64,000 nucleotides of DNA from Gemmataceae bacterium (GTDB lineage Bacteria; Planctomycetota; Planctomycetia; Gemmatales; Gemmataceae). The stretch covers positions 1 to 64,000 of the forward strand of contig JADLBT010000349.1 of the NCBI GenBank assembly GCA_020847555.1. The letters run 5' to 3'. Position numbers and translations under genes: made by a program. Numbering within the stretch: the first letter of the stretch is position 1; every line of letters starts with the position of its first letter. Below are positions 28,570-38,002 of the stretch, one piece after another. The notes beneath the pieces are model-generated. The model was not told the DNA's origin. It did not search any database and saw only the letters and a list, made by a program, of their open reading frames with translations.

Positions 28570-29664
28570 ATGGCCACCGCACCCCCGGCGCCGAACGAGC
28601 TGAAAGGACAGCCCTTTGAATCCGAGGGGCGCTCGTTCCTGCGCGCCGAGGTGCCGCGCGGCCCCAACCGCGGCATGGCGTTCACCGTCGCCCAGCCGCT
28701 CGCCGGTCGCTACGAGATCCTGCGTTTCTTCGCGTCCGGCGGCATGGGGTTGCTCCTGGAGGGCAAGGACCGGCGCACCGGGGCGCGCGTCCTGCTCAAA
28801 TCGACGCTCCGCTACGACATCGCCCCCTACGCCCGGGTGCGCGACCGCGAAGGGTTCACCAGCCAGCTCCGTCTGCCGCGCAAGACTCTCGAGATGGAGC
28901 GGCGTATCCTCGTCCTGCTGCGCAACGCCGGCTGCAACGCCATCCCGCACCCCAACGACTTCGTCTTCGACACCAACCCGATCCTGGCCGGCCCGTATCC
29001 GACCGAGGGTGGCGGCCGGTGGACTTACGACGACCGAGAGATGCTCGACGCCGAGCCGTACCTGGTGATGGAGATGGTCAACGGGCGGTCGCTGGAGGAC
29101 GTGCTGCGCGAGCAACCGGGCGGGCGGCTGTCGGAGGTCCGCAGCCTGCGCATCGCCCAGCAGGCAGCCGACGTGCTGCGGACCCTGCACTTCCCGCTGG
29201 CGATGAAGCCGGGCATGACGTGGCGCCTCATCTACCAGGATCTCAAGCCGGCTAATCTGCTCGTGGCCGCTCTCGACCGGGTAACGGTGATCGACCTGGG
29301 CGGGTGTCAGCTGATCAACCTCGACACCGGCCAGAAACTTCTGCCCGGCGCCTGCACCGCCGGGTACTGCCCGCCGGAATCGGAGCTGCCGTACGCCGTG
29401 CTGACCCCGGCGGCGGACGTGTACACCGTCGGCGCGACCCTGTTCCACCTGCTGACCGGCCGCAGTCCGGTGGAGTTCCTGCCGTCCGGCGCCGCGCCGA
29501 CCCAGGCGCGAGCGGTGCGCCTCGACACCGGGCTGCTCGACGGACTGTGTCGCCCGGAGACGGGGCAGATGATCGAGCGCTGCCTCGCGCCGGAGCCAGA
29601 GGAACGCTACCCCGACGCGGAAACCCTGATCCGCGACATCGAGAAGCTGCTGCGGGCGCCGTGA
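28570..29664 (+). CDS. Serine/threonine protein kinase
   Basis: 364 residues, 16 bases after the FHA gene. Catalytic features are mostly intact: Gly-rich loop ASGGMG near 55-60, VLLK lysine near 76, catalytic loop IYQDLKPANLL near 223 (HRD changed to YQD but Asp and Asn kept), DLG instead of DFG near 242, and CTAGYCPPE as activation segment end. There is a 45-residue insert between the lysine and the hinge. No transmembrane helix is seen, so it is cytoplasmic, unlike many bacterial PASTA kinases. It is the only apparently active kinase in the cluster and the probable writer for the FHA and PP2C neighbours. Confidence 0.92.
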   Translation: MATAPPAPNELKGQPFESEGRSFLRAEVPRGPNRGMAFTVAQPLAGRYEILRFFASGGMGLLLEGKDRRTGARVLLKSTLRYDIAPYARVRDREGFTSQLRLPRKTLEMERRILVLLRNAGCNAIPHPNDFVFDTNPILAGPYPTEGGGRWTYDDREMLDAEPYLVMEMVNGRSLEDVLREQPGGRLSEVRSLRIAQQAADVLRTLHFPLAMKPGMTWRLIYQDLKPANLLVAALDRVTVIDLGGCQLINLDTGQKLLPGACTAGYCPPESELPYAVLTPAADVYTVGATLFHLLTGRSPVEFLPSGAAPTQARAVRLDTGLLDGLCRPETGQMIERCLAPEPEERYPDAETLIRDIEKLLRAP

Positions 29665-29822
29665 GGGTCTGTGCAAGAAAAAGAGGGCTGATCGGGAGGT
29701 GTCATCACCCTGTCGTCGCTCATCCGATTCGCACGCGGCTCCGCTCGCGGTGGTATAACATGCAAGGGACACGCTCGCTCCCTGGGCGTGTTCGATAACC
29801 TTCGTGGCCTCGCCCCGATCCC

Positions 29823-32800
29823 ATGAAACTCCTGCCCGGCGAACGACTCCCTGCCTCCGGCCCGCCGAACCAGCCCGGCGGCTACCTGGTCACCGAGGTG
29901 ATCAGCGAGACCGCCTGGTACGGCCTCTACGGCGCGCGCAAGATCTGTTACAACTTTGACTTCACCGCCAAGCGACCGCGCGAAACGGAGGAGAAGGAGT
30001 GGCTCGACGTCCTGCTGCGGACCGTCAACTACCCGCGCCTCGACAGCCCGGAGTACGTTACCGGCCGCCGTGCCCTCGCCCGGGCCGCGGGCACGACGGT
30101 CCTCACCGACCGGACCAGTAACCTGTGGCCGGAGCCGCTCGACCTGCTCGAACTGGCCAACACACGCGACCCGTTCGCGTTCGGCCAGGACGCCAGGGCG
30201 CGGCGCACCGTCCTGGGGTCGGCCGACCCGCTGGCGCGCGAGCCCGTGGTCGTCCTCGCCCGCCCGCACGGCGAGCCGCTCGCCCGGTGGCTGCACACCG
30301 ACCCGTCCGCGGGCGCCGTCCTGTCCGTCGCCGCGGAGTTGCTCGACTTCGTTCGCGCCGCCCATGCGGACGGACTGTTGCTCAACGGCCTCAGCCCCTC
30401 GGCGGTGCTCGTCGATCGAGCCGGCCGGACGCACTACCTCGGGACCGACGCCGCGGTCCCGTTCCACCTCGCTCCCGGCACGCCCGCCTGGCGGCCATTC
30501 TTTCCGCCCGAGCGCTACCCGCGCGGCTACTCGGCGCCGGAGTGCTTTGTCCCCGGCGCCGTGTGCGACCGCCGCGCCGACCTGTATGCGTGGGCCGCAC
30601 TGGCATACCAGCTGTTCACCGGCGACCGTCCGGTGCAACTGGCGCTCGAACAGGGCCGGCCGTGGGCGCACTTCGGCGAGCCGCAATGGGAGCGGCTGAC
30701 GCAGGCCCTGCACGCCATCCCGACCACCCACGTCCGGCACTGGGCCGAGCAACTGGGCGTCGCGGAGGCGGCGTTCCTCGCCGGGTGGCCAGCGAACCTC
30801 GTCGCGGTGCTGCGGCTGAGTCTCAGCCCGGAACCGTACCGACGGCCCGGGACGGCGGACGACCTGCGCGCCTGGCTGCTGGCCCCGCCGCCGCCGCCGC
30901 CTACCGCCGCGCTGGCTCTGCGCCTGCCCCGGAGCGATTCGGTCCGCCTGTTCTGCGCCGCTCCCGACGGGGCCGCCGACGTGGTGGTGCGGCGCGGCAC
31001 CGGCCAGGCGCCCGCGACCGCCGACGAGGGCGCGGCCGTCGCGGAGGTGGCTCCTGGGCACTGGGCGGAGGACACCTGCCCGCGCGCCCCGTGCCCCACC
31101 GGCGTTGCCGACGATCTGCTCAACCCCGCCGGCGATTCGGCCCGGTATGCGTGCTTCGCTCGCCGGCGCCACGGCACGGCAACGATTTGCTCCACCGGGA
31201 CGCCCGCTTACCTGCTGGAGCCGTTCCCGGTGAACATCCGCCGCCTGGCCGAGGGCGGAGCAGCAGTCGGCGGGCTCGACGAACCGGAACCGGCGCGCGT
31301 CGCGCTGCTGTTCCAGGCGCTGGACGCGGCCCGCACGGCCGAGACGCTGCTGGGGTCCGCGCTACCGCAGGTCCGCGTGTGGGCGCTGCGCCGGCTGGCG
31401 TCCGCGCGCCGCCAGCCGGGCGCCTCGGCGTCCCTCGACACGCTGCTGCTGCGCTCCCTGCAGGATCCCGTGCAGGCGCTGCGCCTGGAGGCGGTTTGTG
31501 GACTTCTCACGGGATCCGCCGACCCGACCGAGGCGCTCGTCCGCCGCGTGTTCGCGATGCTGGCGGCATCCCATCCGGAGGACTGTGCCCCCGCCGCGCG
31601 ACTGCTGAGGCAGGCCGGGTTTCGCGAGGAGGTGCTGCGGCTCGCGCTGGCGGCCGTCGGTCAGGATGTGCCGATCGCCTGCCCAGTCTGCGCGGTCGAG
31701 ATCCCCGACCGCGACCTTCCCGCCCACCTGGTCGGCCGGCACGGCTATCTCGAGGTGGCCGGCGAGGTGGTGCCGCGCCCGGAGGGGCTCGCCCGTCTGT
31801 GGGAGCGCGTGTTCGCGAGCGGCGACCGGACCGCCCACGACCAGCTGTGGGGACTGCTGCGCGCGAACAGCGGGCCGGGCTACGCGGCCGCGCTCGAGGC
31901 CGAGATCGGTCGCCGGGCCGACGCGCTGCTCGTCCAGCAGGCGGAATGCGTGTCGCGGCTGGCCGGGTGCCTGCGCCGCAACCGGGAGGTGCGGGCGCTG
32001 CTTCCCGAACTGCTGCGCAGCGCCGACCCGAAGACACGCCAGGTCGGCCGCCAGCTGCTGCTGCCCGAACTGGGCGACCGCCTGGCGGGCGAGAAGGTGT
32101 CGGTCGCCGACCTGCGCCGCCAGCTGGAGGGGCTCTGCCCCGGCGCCGGGATCGACGAGAAGATCCTGCTTTGCCAGGAGCTGGGACCGCTCGGGATCGC
32201 GGCCGCGGCGGTCGAGGGGTGTGTCCGGGAGTTGCAGGCCCAGCGACCCGTGGTCTGCTCCGAGTGCGGCCAGGCGGTGCCGCAGGCGGACCACGACGCC
32301 CACCTGCGCGGCGTCCACCGCATCCACGAGTTCCGCGGGGTGCGCCGGTCCCTGGAAGAGACCGTGGCCGTCCTGCTCGACGCCCTCGCGAGCGCCAGCC
32401 CGGACTACGAGGCGTGGGCGGCCCTGGAACGCGCGACGCGGGACGAACACGGCGACCGGGCGGACGCGCTGCTGGCCGCCTGGCTCGTCCAGAAGGTGAG
32501 CGGGACGGCCGCGACGGAGCGGGGGCAGGTCGCCGGGGCGATGGCGGAGGCGATCGCCCGCGACGGTAGCGCGTCCCGGCTCGTCCCGGCACTGGCCGCC
32601 ACGGGAGGCACGCAGGCGCTGCAGGTATCCGCCATCCTGCTCGCCCTGGAAGTCGTCGCGCGGGCAGCCCCGCCTTTGCCGGGTCAGGCCGTCGAGGCAG
32701 TCAAGCCGTTGCTGGCCGACCGACGCCTGCCCCGCGAGACGCGCGACGCGGCGACGGCCGCCCTGCTGCGCACCGCCGGCAAGACTGGGCCGGCCGCTCG

Positions 32801-34652
32801 GGGCGTGCTGCAGGTGTACATCGCCGGGGTGGCCAAGACGGTCGCGATCGAGCGGCTGCACCGGCTGGAGGGGCGTGTCGGCCAGGCGGAGGCCATCGAC
32901 GACCTGTGTGCGGAGCTGGAGGATCAGATCCGCATGTCCTGCCCGCGCTGCCGCGTCGAGCTGGTGCGGCCGGAGATGGCCGAACACGTCTGGCGCGAGC
33001 ACCGGCTGATGCTGGACGGCCGGCGCGTTCGGGAGCCGTGGCGCGTGCTCGGCGACTGGATCGAGGATTACAAACTGGAGAAGGATGCCGACGTCCTCCA
33101 CCGCTGCCGCGAGCTGGCGCTGCGTCTCGATCCGAAGCGCGGCCCGCTGGAGCTGCAACGCCTCCTCCTGCGACAGGGGGTGGACGACGCCGACGCGCGG
33201 AAGGCGCTGGGGGCCGAGGCGCGACGGCAGGGGGCGTCGCTCTGTCCGCGCTGCTACGGCCCGGTCCCGCCGCGCGGGTTCGAGCCGCCCGCCGCCGTGT
33301 ACGTCGGCAAGCGCGGCCTCTCGTCCGGCGGCTACCGGGTCGAGGTGCGCGACGGCGGGCTGCGCTACCGGCTGGACGTCAAGGGACCGACTGGCTGGAT
33401 TTACCGTGGGCGCGAGCCGGGGCGCTGGTGGACGCGCAAGGGGGCGTGGCTGCTCCTGACGCTGCCGTGGTTCGTCGCGGCTGGCGTGCTGGCGTACTTG
33501 CAACCGGCCCTCCTGGATCCGGCATGGGAGCTGCCGCCCTGGACGCCAGCGGCTGCGGCGGGCGGACTGGGGCTGCTCCTCGCCCTGGTGGTCCCGCTCC
33601 TGTGGCGGCCGCCGTCCGACCCGCGCCCGCGCGCGGTGAACCACGCCTGGGCAGTCCTGGGTCCGCGCCTTCATCGTGGCGGCTTCACCCCCGAGGGTCT
33701 GGCGCTGGCGGCCGGTCTGGCCGAGGCGAGCCGAGATCGCGGCGACGCGGTGGCGCGGGGCGCCCCGCTCCACGCCGCCTGTGCGGCAGCGGATGAGACT
33801 GCATGCAGTGACAGCGCGCGGTCACTCTGCGCCGGGATCCTGGCCCGGTTCGCCGCCGAGGAGTGCGGACGGCGCGGCGAGGATCCGGTGCCCGAACTGG
33901 CCGACCGGCTGGTACGGTGCGTGGCCGGAGAACTCCCGCTGGGGTACGCGGCGGCCCTGCTCGGCACGGCCGAGGCGACCGTCTGGACACCGGGCCAGCG
34001 CCGCCGGCTGAGCGTGCTGCTGTGCGCCCGCGCCTTCGAGGCGGGGCTGGGGCCGCTCGACCTGGCCGAGGCCGGGCGTGGCTGCGACGTGCTGGGGGCA
34101 CTCCTGCCGTCCACTGATCCCGCCGCACTGGCCCGACTGCTGGCCCTCTGGTCGCTCGGCGACGCGCGCCCCCGGGGAGCGGCGGGAGAGGCAGCGAGTG
34201 TGTTCGAGTTGGCGGACCGGCCGGGCGAGGGGGAAGCGTTGCTGGCCGAGTTCCCCGACCTGCTGCTGGCGCCGCCCGGTGGGGAGGGACCGTGCGTCAC
34301 CGCCCGCGGCGTCTGCCTGGCGGGGGTCTTCTTTGCCGAGGAACCGCGGCGCATCGAGGTGCAGCAGCGCGAGGGCGGGTTCGTCCTCACGGTCGGCCGG
34401 CACCGCTTTCGGTTCGAGGACGACCCGACCGGAGTTGCGGAGCGCCTCCGTGGCTGGCTTCCCTGGTACTTCCGCGAGTTCCTGCCGCGCGTGCCGCCCG
34501 CGAGCGAGTGGCGCGCGCCCCAGGCGACGCAGCAGCGGGCCGCCCGGAACGCGGTCGCCTGCCCGGAGTGCCGGTGTCTGCTGGTGCCGTGCGTCGGCGC
34601 TGTCGGTATCGCGGTCGAGGAGGGCGCGGCAATACCAGCCGCGCACGAATGA
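29823..34652 (+). CDS. Giant membrane pseudokinase with three C2H2-like finger modules
   Basis: 1609 residues; none of the whole is a family I recognise. Residues about 15-350 are kinase-like but lack a Gly loop, HRD Asp (LLNGLSPSAVLV) and DFG, keeping only APE (YSAPECF), so a pseudokinase. Residues about 480-615 look HEAT-like (VRVWALRRLASA, VQALRLEAVCGLL). Three similar modules follow, each a C-x2-C-x11-H-x4-H finger (near 619, 811 and 1038), then an H-x(3-5)-G beta turn and helices. A lone CPRC sits near 1140, two membrane helices lie at about 1207-1226 and 1241-1260, and the C-terminus ends with a CPEC...C cluster near 1580. It closes the kinase cluster, 158 bases after the kinase, and probably anchors the complex at the membrane (inference). 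Confidence 0.85.
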   Translation: MKLLPGERLPASGPPNQPGGYLVTEVISETAWYGLYGARKICYNFDFTAKRPRETEEKEWLDVLLRTVNYPRLDSPEYVTGRRALARAAGTTVLTDRTSNLWPEPLDLLELANTRDPFAFGQDARARRTVLGSADPLAREPVVVLARPHGEPLARWLHTDPSAGAVLSVAAELLDFVRAAHADGLLLNGLSPSAVLVDRAGRTHYLGTDAAVPFHLAPGTPAWRPFFPPERYPRGYSAPECFVPGAVCDRRADLYAWAALAYQLFTGDRPVQLALEQGRPWAHFGEPQWERLTQALHAIPTTHVRHWAEQLGVAEAAFLAGWPANLVAVLRLSLSPEPYRRPGTADDLRAWLLAPPPPPPTAALALRLPRSDSVRLFCAAPDGAADVVVRRGTGQAPATADEGAAVAEVAPGHWAEDTCPRAPCPTGVADDLLNPAGDSARYACFARRRHGTATICSTGTPAYLLEPFPVNIRRLAEGGAAVGGLDEPEPARVALLFQALDAARTAETLLGSALPQVRVWALRRLASARRQPGASASLDTLLLRSLQDPVQALRLEAVCGLLTGSADPTEALVRRVFAMLAASHPEDCAPAARLLRQAGFREEVLRLALAAVGQDVPIACPVCAVEIPDRDLPAHLVGRHGYLEVAGEVVPRPEGLARLWERVFASGDRTAHDQLWGLLRANSGPGYAAALEAEIGRRADALLVQQAECVSRLAGCLRRNREVRALLPELLRSADPKTRQVGRQLLLPELGDRLAGEKVSVADLRRQLEGLCPGAGIDEKILLCQELGPLGIAAAAVEGCVRELQAQRPVVCSECGQAVPQADHDAHLRGVHRIHEFRGVRRSLEETVAVLLDALASASPDYEAWAALERATRDEHGDRADALLAAWLVQKVSGTAATERGQVAGAMAEAIARDGSASRLVPALAATGGTQALQVSAILLALEVVARAAPPLPGQAVEAVKPLLADRRLPRETRDAATAALLRTAGKTGPAARGVLQVYIAGVAKTVAIERLHRLEGRVGQAEAIDDLCAELEDQIRMSCPRCRVELVRPEMAEHVWREHRLMLDGRRVREPWRVLGDWIEDYKLEKDADVLHRCRELALRLDPKRGPLELQRLLLRQGVDDADARKALGAEARRQGASLCPRCYGPVPPRGFEPPAAVYVGKRGLSSGGYRVEVRDGGLRYRLDVKGPTGWIYRGREPGRWWTRKGAWLLLTLPWFVAAGVLAYLQPALLDPAWELPPWTPAAAAGGLGLLLALVVPLLWRPPSDPRPRAVNHAWAVLGPRLHRGGFTPEGLALAAGLAEASRDRGDAVARGAPLHAACAAADETACSDSARSLCAGILARFAAEECGRRGEDPVPELADRLVRCVAGELPLGYAAALLGTAEATVWTPGQRRRLSVLLCARAFEAGLGPLDLAEAGRGCDVLGALLPSTDPAALARLLALWSLGDARPRGAAGEAASVFELADRPGEGEALLAEFPDLLLAPPGGEGPCVTARGVCLAGVFFAEEPRRIEVQQREGGFVLTVGRHRFRFEDDPTGVAERLRGWLPWYFREFLPRVPPASEWRAPQATQQRAARNAVACPECRCLLVPCVGAVGIAVEEGAAIPAAHE

Positions 34653-34714
34653 TCCGTCGGACCAGTCCGTCGCTGGCGCTCCGGGCGCCGTTCGCGTCAA
34701 CCCTGCGCGAAACC

Positions 34715-36100
34715 TCACCGCACGCCCGCTCGGTCTGCCGCGGCCGGGTCGATGCGGCGCAGGGCGGCGGCCGCCGCCCGGCGTACCGAGAAGTCCGGGT
34801 CGCGCAGCACCCCGAGCAGCCCCGGCACCGCCGCCTTCGCACTCTCCCCGAGGTCGCCAATCACCACCGCCGCCTGCTTGCGGATCGACGGGCGCTCGTT
34901 CCCCAGTCCCGCGGCCATGAGATCGAGCAACTTCTCGCGCTGCTGTGGATCTGCCTGCCTCCAGAGCGCCCGGGCCGCGTTGAGGCGAACGCCCTCGTCA
35001 GGATCCGCGAGCAATTTTTCCAGCCGCGCCGCCCCGGCCTTGTTCGCCGGCAGCTTCCCAAGCGCCGCGGCCGCGAAGGCTCGCACCTTCGGTTCCTTAT
35101 CCTCCAGGGTGACTATCAGGATGGGGACCGCCGACGCTGCCTTCGCCCCGAACTCGCTCAACGCCACGCAGGCCTGCTCCCGCTGGTAGGCCGAGTCGCT
35201 CTTCAGCGCTTTGGTGAGCACCGACAACCCTTCCGCCCCGCCGCCCACCTGACTGACGGCGAGGGCCGCGTTGAGGCGCACCAGGGCGTCCCGGTCCTGC
35301 AGCGCCGCCCGCAGTTTCGGCAGCGCACTCTTCGCACCCTCCCCGATCTTGCCCAGCGCCCGCACCGCCCAGGCGCGCACGTCCGATTCGTCGTCGCCGA
35401 GGGCCTTCGTCAAGGCGGGGACGGCCTCCACCGCCTTCGGCCCGAGCAGCGCCAGGGCGTAGGCGGCGGTCCGGCGCCGCCGGTCGTCTCTGTCGCCCAG
35501 CGCCTTCGTCAGCTCCGGAACAGCGGAAGCGCCGATGTTGCTCAGAGTCACCGCGACCATCGGCTCGAACAGACGTAGCTTGTCGTCGTCGAGCGACTTC
35601 AGCAGGGCCGGCACCGTCGCCTTCGCGACCGGCCCGATCTCACCGAGCGTCAGGATCGCCTCCAGGCGCACGGCGGTGTCCCTGTCCGTCAGCGCCTGGC
35701 CGATCACTGGCAACGCGGGTTTCGCCGCCGAGCCCATCCGCCCCAGCACCACCAGGGCATTGATGCGCACGAGCGGTTCCTTCTCCTTCAGCCCCGCCAG
35801 CAGCACCGGCAGCAGGGTGCGGACTGTCGGGCGCTCGACGGCCCACAGCGCCTCGGCCGCCTTGACGCGCACGCGCGCCTCCCTGTCCTGGAGCAGTTCG
35901 CGCAAGGCCGGCGCCGCGAACTTTCCGACCGGGCCGAGCCGCACGAGCAGGTCGGCGGCGTTGTAGCGCACGTTCGGATCGGCGTGCCGGAGCGCCTTGA
36001 GGCCGTCGGGAGGGGTATCCTTCTTGCTGCCCCTGTCCCCCTGAGCGGCGGCGGCGGGGACGGCAAGCAGCAGGAGGGACCAGGTCAGGATGTGCTTCAT
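34715..36100 (-). CDS. Secreted HEAT-repeat protein
   Basis: 461 residues from ATG 36100 behind GGAGGAG. A signal peptide (1-20, ending AAAAQG) is followed by about thirteen HEAT units of 37 residues filling the rest; typical cores are VRYNAADLLVRLG, VRLEAILTLGEIG, VRAWAVRALGKIG and VRRAAAAALRRID. HEAT solenoids are protein-binding scaffolds; here one acts outside the cytoplasm. No catalytic residues are expected. It converges with the giant pseudokinase gene (62-base gap) and diverges from the RluA-type gene. Confidence 0.9.
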   Translation of the reverse strand: MKHILTWSLLLLAVPAAAAQGDRGSKKDTPPDGLKALRHADPNVRYNAADLLVRLGPVGKFAAPALRELLQDREARVRVKAAEALWAVERPTVRTLLPVLLAGLKEKEPLVRINALVVLGRMGSAAKPALPVIGQALTDRDTAVRLEAILTLGEIGPVAKATVPALLKSLDDDKLRLFEPMVAVTLSNIGASAVPELTKALGDRDDRRRRTAAYALALLGPKAVEAVPALTKALGDDESDVRAWAVRALGKIGEGAKSALPKLRAALQDRDALVRLNAALAVSQVGGGAEGLSVLTKALKSDSAYQREQACVALSEFGAKAASAVPILIVTLEDKEPKVRAFAAAALGKLPANKAGAARLEKLLADPDEGVRLNAARALWRQADPQQREKLLDLMAAGLGNERPSIRKQAAVVIGDLGESAKAAVPGLLGVLRDPDFSVRRAAAAALRRIDPAAADRAGVR

Positions 36101-36171
36101 CGGGCTCCTCCCGTCAGGGGGTGGTGGTTTCCAGCAGCGTAGCCCAAGCCGGCGTCGCCGGCAATTACCAA

Positions 36172-36199
36172 TTGGGACGCCCGGGACGAGGGTTATAGT
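36172..36199 (+). promoter_or_regulatory. Possible sigma-70 promoter for the RluA-DUF4392-DUF1445 operon
   Basis: TTGGGA (36172-36177) and TATAGT (36194-36199) are separated by 16 bases in an AT-richer patch. Transcription would begin near 36206. This is pattern matching only; a start that close to 36215 would favour translation from ATG 36269. Confidence 0.3.
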
Positions 36200-36214
36200 T
36201 AGAATAGGACGAGC

Positions 36215-36970
36215 ATGCTCGTTGTTCCTGACACGACCTGGCCGGGCCGGCACCTCACGGGGCACCGCATGGAACTGCCGCCGCTCGACATCCTGTACGA
36301 GGACAATCATTGCCTCGCGGTCGCCAAGCCAAGCGGCGTGCCCGCCACGCACTTTCAGGGGCGCGAGGAGACGATGGACCGGGCCGTCAAGGCGTACCTG
36401 AAGGAGCGCTACCAGAAGCCCGGCAACGTCTACCTCGGGGTGGTCCACCGGCTCGACAAGCCCGTCTCCGGCGTGCTCCTGTTCGCTCGCACGAGCAAGG
36501 CGGCGGCGCGCCTGGCCGAGCAGTTCCGCGAGGGCACCGTCGAGAAGATCTACTGGGCCGTCGTCGAGGGCGACGTGGGTCCGTCGGCCGGCACGCTGGA
36601 AGACTGGCTGCTGAAGGATACGAACGCCGGGCGTGTCGAGGTGGTGGAGCCGCGTACACACGGGGCGCGGCAGGCGCTGCTGCACTTTCAGCACAAGGGG
36701 TCGTATGGCGGGCTGACCTGGTTGGAGGTGCGGCCGCAGACCGGCCGCACGCACCAGCTGCGCGTCCAGCTCGCCCACCACGGCCACCCGATTTACGGCG
36801 ACGCGAAGTACGGGTCCGTTCGCACGATGGGCGGCGCCATCGCCCTGCACGCCCGCGCACTGACGTTCCTGCACCCGGTGCGCTACGAGCCGGTCACCCT
36901 GACCGCCGACGTGCCCCGCAACTGGCGCGGGCGCTTCGCCTACCTCCTTCCTCCCCCGGCCCGCTCATGA
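36215..36970 (+). CDS. RluA-family RNA pseudouridine synthase
   Basis: 251 residues. The RluA/RsuA catalytic motif HRLDKPVSGVLLFART holds the nucleophilic Asp; DILYEDNHCLAVAKPSG opens the domain and RPQTGRTHQLRVQLAHHGHPIYGDAKYG is the second signature. It converts uridine to pseudouridine in rRNA or tRNA; the substrate cannot be told and no S4 domain is present. The first 18 residues are not family-like, so ATG 36269 (MELPPLDILYEDN) may be the real start, although 36215 has the better AGGA sequence upstream. Its stop codon overlaps the next start as ATGA. Confidence 0.92.
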   Translation: MLVVPDTTWPGRHLTGHRMELPPLDILYEDNHCLAVAKPSGVPATHFQGREETMDRAVKAYLKERYQKPGNVYLGVVHRLDKPVSGVLLFARTSKAAARLAEQFREGTVEKIYWAVVEGDVGPSAGTLEDWLLKDTNAGRVEVVEPRTHGARQALLHFQHKGSYGGLTWLEVRPQTGRTHQLRVQLAHHGHPIYGDAKYGSVRTMGGAIALHARALTFLHPVRYEPVTLTADVPRNWRGRFAYLLPPPARS

Positions 36971-37998
36971 ATGTTGACGAGAAACTTCGTGCGATCCGCG
37001 ACGCAATCCAGCAGGACGTGGGAGACCGCGGGTTGGCACGCGACCCGCATGCGAACCTGATTAACGCCTGTCCGGACGACTTCGCCGCCGCGTGCCGGTC
37101 GCTCGCCGTCCACCCGGCCCCGATACTTGGCGTCGTTACCGGCTTCTTCATCCCGGCGGCCGGGTACGGCGAGACGGACGGCCCGCTCGGCGCCGTCTAC
37201 CTCGCGCGGACGTTGCCGGCGCTGGGCGTGCGGGTAGCGCTCGTAACAGACGGCTTCTGCCGCCCGGCACTGGCCGCCGGGTTGACGGCGTGCGGCGCGG
37301 GCGGCGACGTGCGGCTGATGACGGTCCCGCCGCCGGGTCATCCGTGGGATGCCTTTCTTCAGGTCGATTGGCAAACGTTCGCGCGCGCGACCGTCGGGCT
37401 GACGCACCTGCTCGCGCTGGAGCGCGTCGGGCCGAGCCACACGACGGCGTCCGTTCAGACCGGGGCAGGAGCAGACAGCCTGCCGGGTCCGAGCTTGCGG
37501 GACTTCGCCCACGAGGTGCCGCGTGAGCACCGGGATCGCTGCCACACGATGCGCGGCGTGGACATCACCGGCCACACGAGCCCCGCCCACCTTCTGTTCG
37601 AGCAGGCGAAGCGGGACGCGGCGCACGTCGTCACCCTCGGTGTCGGCGACGGCGGTAACGAGATCGGCATGGGCAAGGTTCCCTGGTCGGTCATCCGTGC
37701 GAACATCCCCAACGGCGCCGTCATCGCGTGCCGCATCGCGACCGATTACCTGATCGTCGCGGGCGTGAGCAACTGGGGGGCGTACGCGCTGGCCTGCGGC
37801 GTTGCTGCCGTCAAGGGGATCACTCCGCCGGCCGACTGGTTCGATCCGGATCGCGAACTCAGCATTCTCGGGACGATGGTGAAGGCAGGGCCGCTGGTCG
37901 ATGGCGTGACCGGCGAGTTCACGCCAACGGTCGATGGGCTGTCGTTCGAGCAGTACGCCGCGCCGCTGCGCCGGCTTGGCGAGATCATGAGGGCATGA
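36967..37998 (+). CDS. DUF4392 protein, D-glutamate cyclase-like C-terminal half
   Basis: 343 residues; ATG 36967 overlaps the RluA stop (ATGA), which implies coupled translation. The family is recognised by [35 protein letters not shown]-like ALERVGPSH, and [15 protein letters not shown]. This domain forms the C-terminal part of animal DGLUCY, which converts D-glutamate to 5-oxo-D-proline; its N-terminal part matches the next gene. A role in D-glutamate turnover, for instance from peptidoglycan, is inferred. No membrane segment. Confidence 0.85.
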   Translation: MNVDEKLRAIRDAIQQDVGDRGLARDPHANLINACPDDFAAACRSLAVHPAPILGVVTGFFIPAAGYGETDGPLGAVYLARTLPALGVRVALVTDGFCRPALAAGLTACGAGGDVRLMTVPPPGHPWDAFLQVDWQTFARATVGLTHLLALERVGPSHTTASVQTGAGADSLPGPSLRDFAHEVPREHRDRCHTMRGVDITGHTSPAHLLFEQAKRDAAHVVTLGVGDGGNEIGMGKVPWSVIRANIPNGAVIACRIATDYLIVAGVSNWGAYALACGVAAVKGITPPADWFDPDRELSILGTMVKAGPLVDGVTGEFTPTVDGLSFEQYAAPLRRLGEIMRA

Positions 37999-38002
37999 GC
38001 AT

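Noticed and set aside
31362..33773. An 803-codon minus-strand open frame inside the giant pseudokinase gene
   Set aside because: Antisense shadow of a protein with clear zinc-finger and kinase-like motifs.
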